A DNA stretch of 64,000 nucleotides. Source: Penicillium oxalicum. Its lineage: Eukaryota; Ascomycota; Eurotiomycetes; Eurotiales; Aspergillaceae. A program made the translations under genes and the position numbers. Where the stretch lies: contig NC_064650.1 in NCBI RefSeq assembly GCF_001723175.1, positions 4,712,001-4,776,000 of the forward strand, given 5' to 3'. The notes below the pieces were generated by a model. It had not been told where the DNA came from, ran no database searches, and worked only from the letters and a program-made list of their open reading frames with translations. Below are positions 1-10,482 of this stretch, in pieces (within the stretch, counting starts at the first letter, position 1; each line of letters starts with the position of its first letter).

Positions 1-1660
1 CCACTATCTGTGTCATTCAAGGAAAGACGCAGGACGACCTATGACTTTGATTAGCAAATTCCGCATACACGTCGTTGCCTCTTGATCACAAAATTCTAAA
101 AAAAAAAAAAAGAAAGAAAAAAGAAAGATTTGAAACCACCTACCTGAATCCAATGACTGACATCCAGTCTCCCGATGGTGCTGCTTGCATGGATTCTTTG
201 ATACGAGGGTCGCTGCTTGAGGTCCAGACACCTGGGTAATTGCACATGCATTTCAATTTGACACGGTTGCAGCATGCTCCCAAGCAGACTCGTATTCTTC
301 AGGTCCTCCATTTCTGTTTTATCTTGCTCTTTCGTGATGTGAACATTTCCACCAGCAAAGACGCTTCGGCATTCAGCCCCGACATTCTTCTCGAGCAGAA
401 GGATCGTTCGTTTGCCCGAATCGATCAGACAATTTGTCCGGTCAATATCCCAGTACCGAATGTGCTGCTGAATAAGAACTTGCACGGCAATGCATTTCAG
501 CGGGACCAAAGGGAGCAGTCCCAGTCTAATAGGAATTTGTGATCCCAGACGAAAGCTTCTTCCAAGCAGGAAGAAATGATAATGCAGGTTCTTGCTCCAG
601 TCCCTCATGAGAGTGACTGGCTCAGTCATTTCCAACGAGCCTTCGGGTGGTAAGCGAACAATTGGGACGTGAAGCTGCGAGGTCAGCTTTGAGCCAAAGA
701 AGCCGCCGAATTCAATCCGGGCTTCGAGGTAGTAGCGAATAGACAGCAGATAGGTATCGATCGACTCGGGGAGCAGATTGAGCACAACGAATTCAAACGG
801 AAAGGTGTGATTTCCGGCGGGTAACAGGTCTTGCCTCCCTTTCACCTGGGCTCTGACGGAATCCCGAGAATATCCACTGATCGATCTCCGCCGGAAGGAC
901 TCTTCATCTTGTGCATCATACTCGGGCGGTGCAATCGGTCGGGTCATCAGTGTTGGGGCAGAGTTTCTACGCTTTTCCGCAGCGTGTTCCCTTGCGGTGC
1001 ATTCGGTCGTGGATTGACTGTAGTCGTCCAAGTCTGTGGAGATCAGGTGTCCATCCTCGGCATATGTAATACTGGAATTGATCACATCTTGTGTCCTTGC
1101 GTTATCTGGTAAAAATGACGGAATAGAGTTAGTTGTCTGATTGGCGCAAGGTCTGAAATTCCAGTCGCAACACTCTATTTGAAGAGGACCTGATACGTAC
1201 TTCCAAACGGCTTTAAGCAAGCCTTTCCATGGAAAGAGACCGAGAAACTCTTCAATCTGATCGGATGAGGAGCATGTAGATTAATCCTGCCTCTGATAAG
1301 AGCCGGCTTTTCCGGAGAATTGGGATCGCGCTTGACATCGCCTTGTAGGAAGACGACAGGCTCAAACAAGATGAACTCCAGCGATATTCCCCCTCGAGCT
1401 TTTAATTCCTGCTTGACAGGATAAGCATCTTGCATGGTGTGCGTAAATAAATCGCCCTGTTGCTTGATGCGATTTTCCATGTATCTTCGCACACTTTCGT
1501 TGTGAGTGGGATTGTGGCTCCTTCTGGCAAGGTTGGGCGACGAAGTTTCAGCAAGGTCAAGAGTGTAGATACCCAGGACAGTGGTAAATATATCCAAGAT
1601 TGAGCTATCTTTCGATGTGCCGAAAGTCCAGAGTGGTATGTACAGATGGCCGTGGTCCAT
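1..1660 (-). CDS. Arrestin-domain protein (ART/PalF/CreD-like), 3' end cut by window
   Basis: Three exons can be read: 1660-1201, 1105-144 and 38-1, with the coding sequence continuing past the left edge (486 complete codons seen). Donors are GTACGT and GTAGGT; acceptors are ACCAG and CATAG, and both junctions keep frame. The arrestin N domain begins around residue 100 with SLEFILFEPVVFLQG and continues with LHAPHPIRLKSFSVSFHG. The C domain holds LLPAGNHTFPFEF, IRYYLEARIEF and QIPIRLGLLPL, the usual order for fungal alpha-arrestins. These proteins act at the plasma membrane and endosomes, linking a HECT ubiquitin ligase of the Rsp5/HulA type to transporters or to the pH sensor. The sequence does not tell which subfamily this is, and any PY motifs would lie beyond the edge. 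The ATG at 1660 is the first after an in-frame stop, but an extra 5' exon is possible because the first ~95 residues are not typical of the family. Confidence 0.85.
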
Positions 1661-2778
1661 AGGTCCAACTTCTTCTTATGAGAAATTCTAAAAACACTGC
1701 GGCAAAGTCAAAACTGCATTGGCAGAGTCGGTGACTCTCTCTTGGCAGTGGCTTTGACATCTTCCTCGACCGTCCGGGGATGCCATGTCAAGACGAAGCG
1801 ACTTGAGTTCACTGACGATCAGCCGATCGTTGGAAATCCTCGATTGACAGCTTTGATCTTATGATCTTCCGGCCGATTCGTCGGGTGTCCACGCATACTA
1901 AGTTTCTGCAGGCGTGCAACCAGACTTGGCTGGTAGTAAGACACCAAATAGAGGCAGGAGACCACGCGCCACGGCTGCTTCCACGACTCGCGTGCACCTT
2001 CAGCCGAGACTCCGCTCTATCTAGCACGAAAAGACGTGGTGTTCCAGCCGGGGGTTGTGCTTCGACGACAGCCGCGGGTCCATGGTGGCGGTGTTCCACA
2101 AGATATCTAAGAACGGTTCGCCGCACGTCTCGTTCGAAGAAGTGCGGGGATAAGAAACTCAAAACTGTTCCATGTCAACTGGACTCTCTACGACCGAAGT
2201 TCATGGCATCCTGGGCATCTGCTCCATCGCGAACGTGACCCAAGCAGAGGCTTGCCCAGTACACGCTGGAAAAGGCTGCGTGGGAGGCTGAGAAATGCTG
2301 GGCAGACGCTGAATCTGAGGATTTCTCGCGATCGGGGATTTGCCGCCTTATTGCTCATCAGACCGATGTTGAGAGGCAAAACTCAATGATTTTCTTTTCA
2401 GAGATAGCAGGTGTACGCCCAAAGGCATTCCTCGCATGTGAATCAAAATCAAGGGTTTCTTCCCGTTGGACGGGAAGTCGGTTGCGCAGCATGAAACACA
2501 TGAATCCCTGGTGTTATGCTTTAAAGGATTTGGAGTAGCAGTAGTATATATTGATTCCTATAGATGTTTGCTCTTTTGATGAGCTCCAGACAGATAAATA
2601 CAGATTCAAGGTCAGGTGATAGGTAGAGATCACATAGTAGCATCAAAGTGCCTTCCTGGACTGCAATTAGAGTCGTTGGCCCGGTCATGCTGGGAGAGAT
2701 GCGAGGCGTCGTGATTCTTGCAGGCTCAAATCCACTGAATATTCGATGCTCGCAGGACACAAACTCTTTACAAAATCT
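1661..2778. other. Intergenic, no recognised gene
   Basis: This lies between the arrestin start and the 3' end of the GFA gene. Two antisense-overlapping open frames (1861-2238 plus and 1809-2162 minus) encode nothing recognisable. A frame at 2239-2538 on the plus strand stays open for 99 codons but has no ATG near its beginning; it could be a gene remnant or chance. Confidence 0.5.
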
Positions 2779-3237
2779 TCAATACCACTCCTCCTCTTTC
2801 ATTTCGCGAACATAATCAATGTCATCGAGACTCCCTACTGGCACAAAGTACAAATCACGAAACCCATCCACTTCGGCTTCTCGATACATCACTGATCCAC
2901 AATGGCGACAGAAGCAGATATGGCCATGTCGTTTATCGGGGAGAGAGGGATTGAAAGTGCTTGTTGCGTGTGATAATCCGGGAACCAGGGTTTGCCAGGT
3001 CGACGTGCTGGTCAATTTGAATCCTTCCTTTTGCACGACAAGGTTGGTAGTAGACCACCCACCACTGATCTTGCGACAGCGAGCACAGTGGCATGTTATC
3101 TGAAGATGTGTCAGTTACCTCGTGTATCTGATCATTTCTGGCTCGGTCGCCTTCGTAGCTTATCAAACCTTTCGGATAATGTTCTTCTCCTCGATTTGAT
3201 ATTTGTTCGCATTGCAGAGACAAGAACCGGTCATCAT
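2779..3237 (-). CDS. GFA / CENP-V-type zinc protein (DUF636)
   Basis: Two exons, 3237-3169 and 3099-2779, give a 129-residue protein, a normal length for single-domain GFA proteins. The intron (3168-3100) has donor GTTTGA, a TAACTGAC branch site and acceptor TTCAG, and joins two phase-0 exons. All zinc-ligand motifs are present: GSCLC near the N-terminus, CHCARC in the middle and CRHCG in the second half. The family takes its name from the bacterial glutathione-dependent formaldehyde-activating enzyme. Fungal copies are numerous and mostly uncharacterised, so formaldehyde chemistry is only a possibility. Two ATGs occur in tandem (3237 and 3234); either could start the protein. An in-frame stop upstream excludes a much longer start within this exon. 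Confidence 0.85.
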
Positions 3238-5420
3238 CTTGAGCTTTTTTTTGGCAGCAATTCTCAGGCAATTGAGACCTTGGAGACTCCCACAGTTGTC
3301 AGTATGAGTTTTCAACCCGCAATAAGGAGGACACACAGTCAAAATATGTAGCAGTCAGTAGGAGGCGGTAGTGGGAATTTGTGTTTATACTTTGCCTCCA
3401 GTGAGTCCATCATCGTATAGAAGCCCTGTCGGCGAACGTGTCATGTTATCGCCATGTGGCTTTGATGCCTGGTGGGTTTATCGACAGGCGCGTGAATGGC
3501 CCAGTGGCTGACTCAAAAATGCCAATGGTCTAGACCATGCGCCCTGTCACCACTGCGGTAGACCCAGCGTCTTTGGACTCCGTGCCCAGCAATCCGAGGA
3601 GGTGGCGCAATAATGGATGACGCGGGCACTGCATGGTCGGAGCTCAGATCTGGCCACGCGGGATGTCTACACCTTATTTATCAGAGAGAATTTGATACAC
3701 ATGGCCGGATGAGGACCGTAGTACAAATATGGAAATGGAATGGTACCACCTGCATATTCAACCTTTAAATATTAAGAGTCACCAACAACACAAGCTTGCT
3801 CTGTAGATGTCAAGCGGAGTGTTGGGAGCCTAAAGCATACATCCGTCGGATCATGATAATTCGGGGGTGGCGTTGGCTGGTTCGGCCGGAATGAAAGTAT
3901 GCTCCTATGCGTCTACAGGAAACTACTTTTTTTTACATTATCAAGATTGGATTAGTTAAGTAGGTTTATTGGTTTAAACTCACATAACATCAACCGGACG
4001 CGATCAAAATGAGCAGTTCGAGTGATATGAATGACAGCATCGTTCAAGGTCGATCTTGTTGAAAGAGAACAGTATCAATCACTTACATCTTTGTCATCTT
4101 GTCATTCTTGACCATGTATTACTCAGACCGCCTGGTCAGCCTGGGATTGATTCCCTTTGCGAATCTTCTTCTGAATTCACTACAAGAATCTTCAAGGCTT
4201 TCTCGGAACTATCAAGTCCGATACTTAGGTTCCTAGTCTGTCCTTTACAGGACCTGACTTGGCGCAAGAAATAGCACTCCGGACAACCTTCGGCGACGAC
4301 GCTCGGCTAGACAAGTACCTAGCGTCTGGCTACAACTGCCGCTTCATAGCTGTTTGGACCACCACAGAGGGTAATTAGAAACTCAGGACAGACAACGTGA
4401 TATTCACTCCCCTTTCAACTTCCTGACTACTGCACCGCTTTAGAAGAAGCCAAAAGTGCAACCAATACTCGAAGCTTTCGTAGTCAGATTTCCGCATTCC
4501 GGCTCCCTCGTACAATCCCTTGCATCTTCGTTGCGGTAAACCCATGATTCACGGGCAGTCGTGTCAGACACTATGCTTTCCTAGGCTTGTCTTCGTCTCC
4601 TGCAGTAGGGGCAGTACTCGAGCTGCGGTGAAATGACTTGTGAAAATGGATATCAGCGATGACGGAGTTTCGAGCTTAGCATTGATCATGTCGATGAGTT
4701 CGCCAAAATCGTTATGTTGGTAAGAGTCGCCCACCAGAGTCGTTGAAGTCAAAGGCCAGCGCGGTCTGCGTATGTTGAATCAATAGATCTCACCATCGGG
4801 TACCCAGAAATGGACAATGTACTCCAATGTTTACGTCTGTTTTACGATGGGTCCCGCAGCCATGATGAGACGATTGGAAGGAAATGAAGTGTGCCATGAT
4901 GGAGATTAAGTCTGGCGCTTTTTTCCAGGAAATATCGCTTCCGCTACATCTTACCATGGTAGGCTCTCTAGTTCAGCCAGCGTGCGACAGCGAGAACTAG
5001 GTACCACTATGTAGAAAGTCCGGTCGGAATGAACGACCCCTGTTCATTTGTTGCTACGTTGAATGTCGATCATATTTTTAATTGCATCAATTTTTGGCGG
5101 CCAAGGCTGATAGACCTCGTTATTGCTCAGATGAAGGCTACTTGAACGGCACGGTCAGGAGTCTCGTCCAGGAAAACAAATGGAGGAAGACGGAGCTCCA
5201 CCTTTACTTCTCGACCCGCTCATTCGAAGAGTTCCCGCGGGTCCTCGCATCACCTCAACCCACTTGCAACTTCGTCAGTTCGAGGATGGTGTAAAGTTCT
5301 TACCTACCACTCATCTTCCATTCAACCTTCTTACACATTTAATCGCCGAACCACAGCCCTCGAGTCAATTCTCCAACTCTCCTTGCCATCCAGGACACAA
5401 CAGTCCCCACGGCTATCACC
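3238..5420. other. Intergenic, divergent promoter region
   Basis: About 2.2 kb separates the divergently transcribed GFA and GET2 genes. Only open frames of 60-120 codons occur, overlapping one another and without a recognisable domain. I see no RNA gene or mobile element. Confidence 0.5.
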
Positions 5421-6404
5421 ATGTCTACTCCCGAGGAGTCACCGGCCCAGCGCGCTGCTCGCTTGCGACGAGAACGTCGCGAAGCGAAAATCAAAGAGGG
5501 AGGCTCTGCTCGTTTGGATAAGATTACCAGTCTCAGCGGTCGGACGCCACAGTCAGGTCAGTCTTGAAATTACAGTCCTCGCGATGCGTTTGGTGCAGTG
5601 TCGTGAAATCGGGGACGCCTCCTCGCAAACGAGATAGCTAACGTCTTCGACTTCTCGACAGTGCGTGAAGAAGCCTCCCCGACCCCTCGACTTACGGCCT
5701 CGCCTTCTCCCTCTCCTTCGCCGGCTCCACAGACACGTCCTCAGCCCAGCTTTCAATCGGAAATGCCGCCCGCCGAGTCCCTGCAAGCCCAACAAGAAGC
5801 ATTTCGTGCGATGCTGCGCCAGGTAGCACCAGATCAAGGCCAGGATTCCAACGATGTCCAGGATCCCACACTGAAGCTTCTTGAGAATCTTCTCGGCGGG
5901 ATGCCTGGAATGCCTAGTGATGCCAATACAGCCCCATCAGGGCCGCCGGGTGGACCGGGCGCGATGCCTTCACAATCGCAGCCAGGGCTCTCTCCGGCTG
6001 CCATCGCCTCTGCACTTGGTGTCCCTCCCTTTCTGGCCAATATGCTGGGTGGAGCATCAGCACCTCCAACCGAGGAAGAGCAGAAGACCCTGCGGATATG
6101 GAAGTCAGCGCATGCCTTGTTCGCGCTCGGGCTGGCCGCTTACCTTTTGTTCATGATCGCAACGTCGGTGGCAACATTCGGCAGTCCACCTCCTAAACCT
6201 GCGACGGCGCAAAACCCGTTCCTGATCTTTGTCACGGGCGAAATGGTTCTCACAGGTGGAAGGGCACTCTTTGCCGGGAAACAAGCAGGATTTGGGATGG
6301 CAGTTCAACTTTTCAGAGATATTATTCGGGATGGGAGCCTGGTGCTGTTCATACTTGGGTTGGGAGCTTGGTACAATCGCGAATGGCAGGCGGTTGCTTC
6401 ATAG
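5421..6404 (+). CDS. GET2: GET complex subunit Get2 (CAMLG-like)
   Basis: Exons 5421-5556 and 5662-6404 give 292 residues. The donor GTCAGT and acceptor GACAG split a GTG codon and keep frame. The N-terminal exon carries the basic motif ARLRRERREAK, the site by which Get2 recruits the Get3 ATPase, followed by RLDKITSLSGR, which is typical of fungal Get2. After a Pro/Ser-rich linker come three hydrophobic helices at roughly residues 197-221, 227-248 and 262-285. Get2 and Get1 form the ER receptor that releases tail-anchored proteins from Get3 and inserts them into the membrane. The start is the first ATG in a region that matches the family from its first residues. The sequence is intact and single-copy in character. 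Confidence 0.92.
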
Positions 6405-7520
6405 AATGAATTCTCGTCGAGCTTTGCGAATGATCAATGTGGATACTTGCGATCTCTGAGCCAAGTCAGACATGAGTGCAATTTCGTAAATAGGCCGTAT
6501 GGTCATCATCCCCATCGACTTATGAAATTTGTCATACAAGGTGCTGACGCTTGGACATTCCATCAATCGCATATAAGCTTCTATCTCTCTATCGAGCTGG
6601 AGGAAATTATCGGAAAATCGAGAGCTAGCATCATGCACGTTTCATTTCGTCACCTGTCCAGCGCCCCGCTCTTTCGTGCAATGAGCTAGGCGACGGTAGT
6701 GAACATGATCGTTGAAGCAGCTTTCAAGGTGACCGACTAGTCCGTCATCCCCCATTGTGAACTTGATCAATTCTTTGCCTTGTACATATCGTCCGCAAAG
6801 AAACAGTTTCACGGCAGGCCTTTGAAATTCGGCTGCTCTTGATGATGGTTGAGCTCGCCTCGGTCTCTTGCTGGTCCACTCGAGATGAAAGATGAGCCTC
6901 AGTCTGTAACAGGTATTAAAGCTCTCAGGCACGCTTTTCGTTGGATTTCAATCAAGGCTATCCATCTAAGGTGTCAATAAGCGGCGAACTTGAGGTATTG
7001 CATGGATCTCTAGTGACGGTAATCATTGAATGTGAGCGACAAGCATATCTCAAAGTTGACAAGGGCTTTAAGGCGTTATAGCTTAAAAAATATTCTGGGA
7101 GAAGATGGGTGTCTTTGGACCCCGATTCGAGTTGATCTCGCTTTCGTAGATCACGGGCTTGCATAGTCCCGGGGGCCAGTTTTGGGTGAGTCTTCCACAT
7201 TGAAGGGTCACTGGTATTCTTTTCCGCCCCCGATATGGTCGTCTAGACCTGAATCTCCGGCAGATGAACCCAGAGGAGAGACCTGAAAGTATACAGTGAC
7301 TCGGTGTCGCGTCACCGGAGGTCTGACTGGTCAAGCATGGCTGGAAATATACAGCATGCATCTTTAGTCCACGAGCTTTAACCGTTTTGGGATCCCGACT
7401 TGCAGTAGTCCCAAGCGTTCTTGCTCTTAAGCTCACGGGAAGCGAAGGGGAATTGATCAGGTTCTGGGCAATTCTTGCAATCTGTCAGTGAAAATTCTAA
7501 ATCAAAAATCTTCGCCCGAT
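6405..7520. other. Intergenic, no recognised gene
   Basis: This 1.1-kb gap holds the GET2 3' region and the presumed promoter of the D-aminopeptidase. Open frames of up to 117 codons occur on both strands, overlapping and without family resemblance. Confidence 0.5.
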
Positions 7521-9122
7521 ATGGTCCAAGCTATTCTTGAGACAATCCCCGGTCGATATCGCGGACCGGGCGGTGCCGTTGCAGTCTTGCGTAAAGGCGA
7601 AGTGGTCGGCAAGCATGTATGGGGCTACGCCAATCTCGAGAAGCGAGTTCCGATGAACGATTCGACGCTCATGCCTATTTGCTCCATCACGAAGCAGATG
7701 CTATGCATGATACTTGAAGATGTCCAGCGCAATCCAACCCCAAAGATGATATCTTGCGGTGATGCTCGCCAGCAATTGAACGACGGCCTGAGGGAAATGA
7801 TTCCCATAGAGATCCTCGACCACACCGGACTGACAATTGAGGATCTTTGCAACAATCAATCAGGCATTCGCGACTACTGGGCCATGTCCATGTTTTGGGG
7901 GACGCATCCCGAGGGAAACTTTACGCTTGCTCACGATGCGAAGAAAGCATTGAGTCTGACCAAGTCGCTACATTTTCAACCTGGAACTCAATACGCATAT
8001 TCCAATTTGAATTTCCACATCCTTGCGCGGCTACTTGAGGAGGTCACGGGATCGGCGTTTGGAGATCTGCTTGTCGAAAGACTGTTCTCTCCCGCTCAAA
8101 TGAAGACTGCCATCCTCTGTGAGGATAATGCCCGGCTGCCTGGGCCGTGCGTTGGCTATGAAGGGAATGAAACTTTTGGCTTCCTACCGGCGGTCAATCG
8201 AGTCCAGTGGTCTGGCGATGCGGGTGTTGTAGCCTCACTGAACGATATGATCGCCTATGAACAGTATCTGGACCAATCTTGGGAAGACGAACACAGCCTC
8301 TATCGTGCGATTGCAAAGGAGCCCCGTTTCAAGGACGGTACCCGGTCAATGTACGGGAATGGCCTTGCTCGTACCAAATTTGGTGATATTGATATCATCG
8401 GTCATGGTGGTTCTCTTCGAGGATACTGCCTTCATCGACTTCAGGTTCCATCTGAGCGATTGGCTGTGGTAGTGATGCTCAACCACGAGATTGATGCAGA
8501 GACTGTTGCGATGGACATTCTTGGCAGTGTCTTGAACAGGCCTTCTCCTAGTCTCGGCCAAGCCCAGCAAGTCCACGTGAATCAAGACTTTCTCGGTACC
8601 TTTTTCGACCCTGAAGCTCGGCTCAGTTGCCCGGTTCAAGAAGGCGAATCCGGCACAATCGTCATCCGCTATTCCGATCATGAGGAACGCGTTCTTCTCT
8701 CCAGTTCAAATACAGGAAGTACGGAAACTCTATCAGTGGAGCTTGGAATCGATTCAGTGCGGCTCTACCGCAGAGACGACAACCGATTGGTGGTTGCGAG
8801 GCGGATTGTGGCGTCCGAGAAGTCGGTGAAAGGGGACTATACAGGAACCTACGAATGTAAGGAGCTGGAATCGGTCTTCACATGTAGTGGGACAGGTGAT
8901 ATGTTATACGGCTCTTTTCAAGGCTATTTAGGTCATGGCCCCATGCATTTGATGCGTTATCTTGGTGAGGATATCTGGGTGCTTGTGTGTCCTCGGGGGC
9001 TCGATGCTCCCGCTCCAGGGAATTGGACGCTTGTTTTCCATCGCGACGGCGACGGAGCAATCACCGGTGTCACGATGGGTTGTTGGCTTGCGAGAAATGT
9101 CAAGTTCGATAAATGTTTCTAG
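7521..9122 (+). CDS. D-aminopeptidase, serine beta-lactamase / penicillin-recognising fold
   Basis: This intronless gene encodes 533 residues and resembles bacterial D-stereospecific aminopeptidase (DAP of Ochrobactrum anthropi) over its full length. Catalytic motifs are in the expected order: S55-I-T-K58 (SxxK), Y160-S-N162 (YxN) and H295-G-G (the KTG equivalent, which is HGG in DAP). Other DAP signatures are DLCNNQSGIRDYW, GDAGVVASLNDM and, at the C-terminus, GCWLAR. Residues ~350-533 match the two extra barrel domains that restrict DAP to short peptides. DAP enzymes release N-terminal D-residues such as D-Ala or D-Ser from peptides and amides. No signal peptide is visible, so a cytosolic role is likely. 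A GTG lies 33 nt upstream in frame; I chose the first ATG, which starts just before the conserved domain. It is tail-to-tail with a DAPAL-like gene, 244 bp away. Lack of introns and closeness to bacterial DAP suggest horizontal transfer (inference). Confidence 0.9.
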   Translation: MVQAILETIPGRYRGPGGAVAVLRKGEVVGKHVWGYANLEKRVPMNDSTLMPICSITKQMLCMILEDVQRNPTPKMISCGDARQQLNDGLREMIPIEILDHTGLTIEDLCNNQSGIRDYWAMSMFWGTHPEGNFTLAHDAKKALSLTKSLHFQPGTQYAYSNLNFHILARLLEEVTGSAFGDLLVERLFSPAQMKTAILCEDNARLPGPCVGYEGNETFGFLPAVNRVQWSGDAGVVASLNDMIAYEQYLDQSWEDEHSLYRAIAKEPRFKDGTRSMYGNGLARTKFGDIDIIGHGGSLRGYCLHRLQVPSERLAVVVMLNHEIDAETVAMDILGSVLNRPSPSLGQAQQVHVNQDFLGTFFDPEARLSCPVQEGESGTIVIRYSDHEERVLLSSSNTGSTETLSVELGIDSVRLYRRDDNRLVVARRIVASEKSVKGDYTGTYECKELESVFTCSGTGDMLYGSFQGYLGHGPMHLMRYLGEDIWVLVCPRGLDAPAPGNWTLVFHRDGDGAITGVTMGCWLARNVKFDKCF

Positions 9123-9366
9123 CCTCACGAGCAGTCGCTGATGTGCCGATAAATTTGGATTGAGGGGACAAGTCCATCGTCTACTTTCAAATGACATTTC
9201 CATTGCATTCTCTATTGGTTGCTTGAGATAACCGGCTGAATGATTGTTGAGCTGGAATTTTGCACGTACCACTGGAAGTAAGTTGTACTTGCAGGGAAAG
9301 AGCCTCTGTGTCATCTTCGCTCATGGGTGGCTTCTAACCAATTAGGTTGCGCCCACTTTTCACTTT

Positions 9367-10482
9367 TCATCTTACGTCGTACGGCAAGGAGTATTTACGA
9401 GAGCCCTCAGTGCTGAGAAGAACGACAACGGAGTTCTTCGAAAGTGGCAGTGACGCAGCGACGTGGGTTGAAAGACGGCGCAGCGCAGCTAGTGACGCGC
9501 CTCCGCAGGGACCAGCGAAGATCTGATTTTGAGACAGAAATTCAACCGCCTCGTGGCTCTCATGTGAAGAGACAGTGATGGAAAAGTCTACAAGACGGTG
9601 CAGGTCTGGCCACGCCGTCGTCGAGACAGTTCCACAGTTCATGCCGTCCATGATTGTAGAGGAAGTTTTCACGTTGACGGGTTTCCCGGCCTGCAGACTC
9701 ATGAATAAACACGGCGCAGAATCCGGCTCAACCGTTGCGACTGATACCGGCTTTTCTCTTGATTTGCAGTGCTGGACCACGGCATGTGCAAGGCTTCCAA
9801 CTCCAACGGGGGTGATCATCAAATCTGCTTTCTCTCCAAGCAGGCTTAGCTGCTCTTCAATCTCCTTCAACATCGTTGAATACCCTTGCACAATCCAGGC
9901 AGGGACATCTGTGTAGCCCTCAAAGGCGGTATCCTGAATGAATAGAGCACCGGGCAGCTCTTTTGCCTGACGGAAGGCTTCGTGTACAGCTTGATCATAG
10001 TCCCCTTGTGAAATCACCACGCATGCACCCTCGCCTGCAATCAGATTGCGTGTAGATACGTCCATTGAGCAAGGGACATGAACTCGGGCAGGGATCTTCA
10101 GAAGGCGGGCCATAAAAGCCACTGCTCGTCCATGATTCCCTTCTGTGGCCGCCACGAGGCTAAGACCACCGGTAACCGCTTCAGCGGAGACTTTTGGTAA
10201 ACTTGAGGCCAGAGAAAGGCCCAGATGGTGGACGATTGCACGAAAACAGCCCCAGGATGCACCCAGAACCTTGAATGAGGGGAGACCGAATCGATTGCTC
10301 TCGTCCTTGACATATACGGCTCGAATCCCAATTTCTTTCGCGAGCTCTGGTAGTGGGACTAATGGAGTGGGGGCATATTGAGGCAGCGCTTGGTGAAATT
10401 CTGTCACAGCGGAAGTCTCGCCAATGTCACATCGCTCTGATGCAGCTTGTACATTGGCGTATAGTCCTTCGGTCGAGCCCAT
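9367..10482 (-). CDS. Diaminopropionate ammonia-lyase-like PLP enzyme
   Basis: This single-exon gene of 371 codons matches the fold-type II PLP enzymes of the 2,3-diaminopropionate ammonia-lyase (DAPAL, YgeX) group. Family blocks are present in order: YVKDESNRFGLPSFK with the PLP lysine at K71, AATEGNHGRAVA, the GYTDVPAWIVQGY segment, the GVGSLAHAV phosphate loop, VEPDSAPCLF, and MDGMNCG. DAPAL converts D- or L-2,3-diaminopropionate to pyruvate and two ammonia, and can also act on D-serine. The enterobacterial enzyme has Asp120, used on the D-isomer, 43 residues after its PLP lysine; here that position is Glu114. Substrate stereochemistry may therefore differ. A threonine/serine dehydratase-like activity is the main alternative. 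A TTG lies five codons upstream in frame; the first ATG was chosen. It converges with the D-aminopeptidase gene. Confidence 0.85.
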   Translation of the reverse strand: MGSTEGLYANVQAASERCDIGETSAVTEFHQALPQYAPTPLVPLPELAKEIGIRAVYVKDESNRFGLPSFKVLGASWGCFRAIVHHLGLSLASSLPKVSAEAVTGGLSLVAATEGNHGRAVAFMARLLKIPARVHVPCSMDVSTRNLIAGEGACVVISQGDYDQAVHEAFRQAKELPGALFIQDTAFEGYTDVPAWIVQGYSTMLKEIEEQLSLLGEKADLMITPVGVGSLAHAVVQHCKSREKPVSVATVEPDSAPCLFMSLQAGKPVNVKTSSTIMDGMNCGTVSTTAWPDLHRLVDFSITVSSHESHEAVEFLSQNQIFAGPCGGASLAALRRLSTHVAASLPLSKNSVVVLLSTEGSRKYSLPYDVR

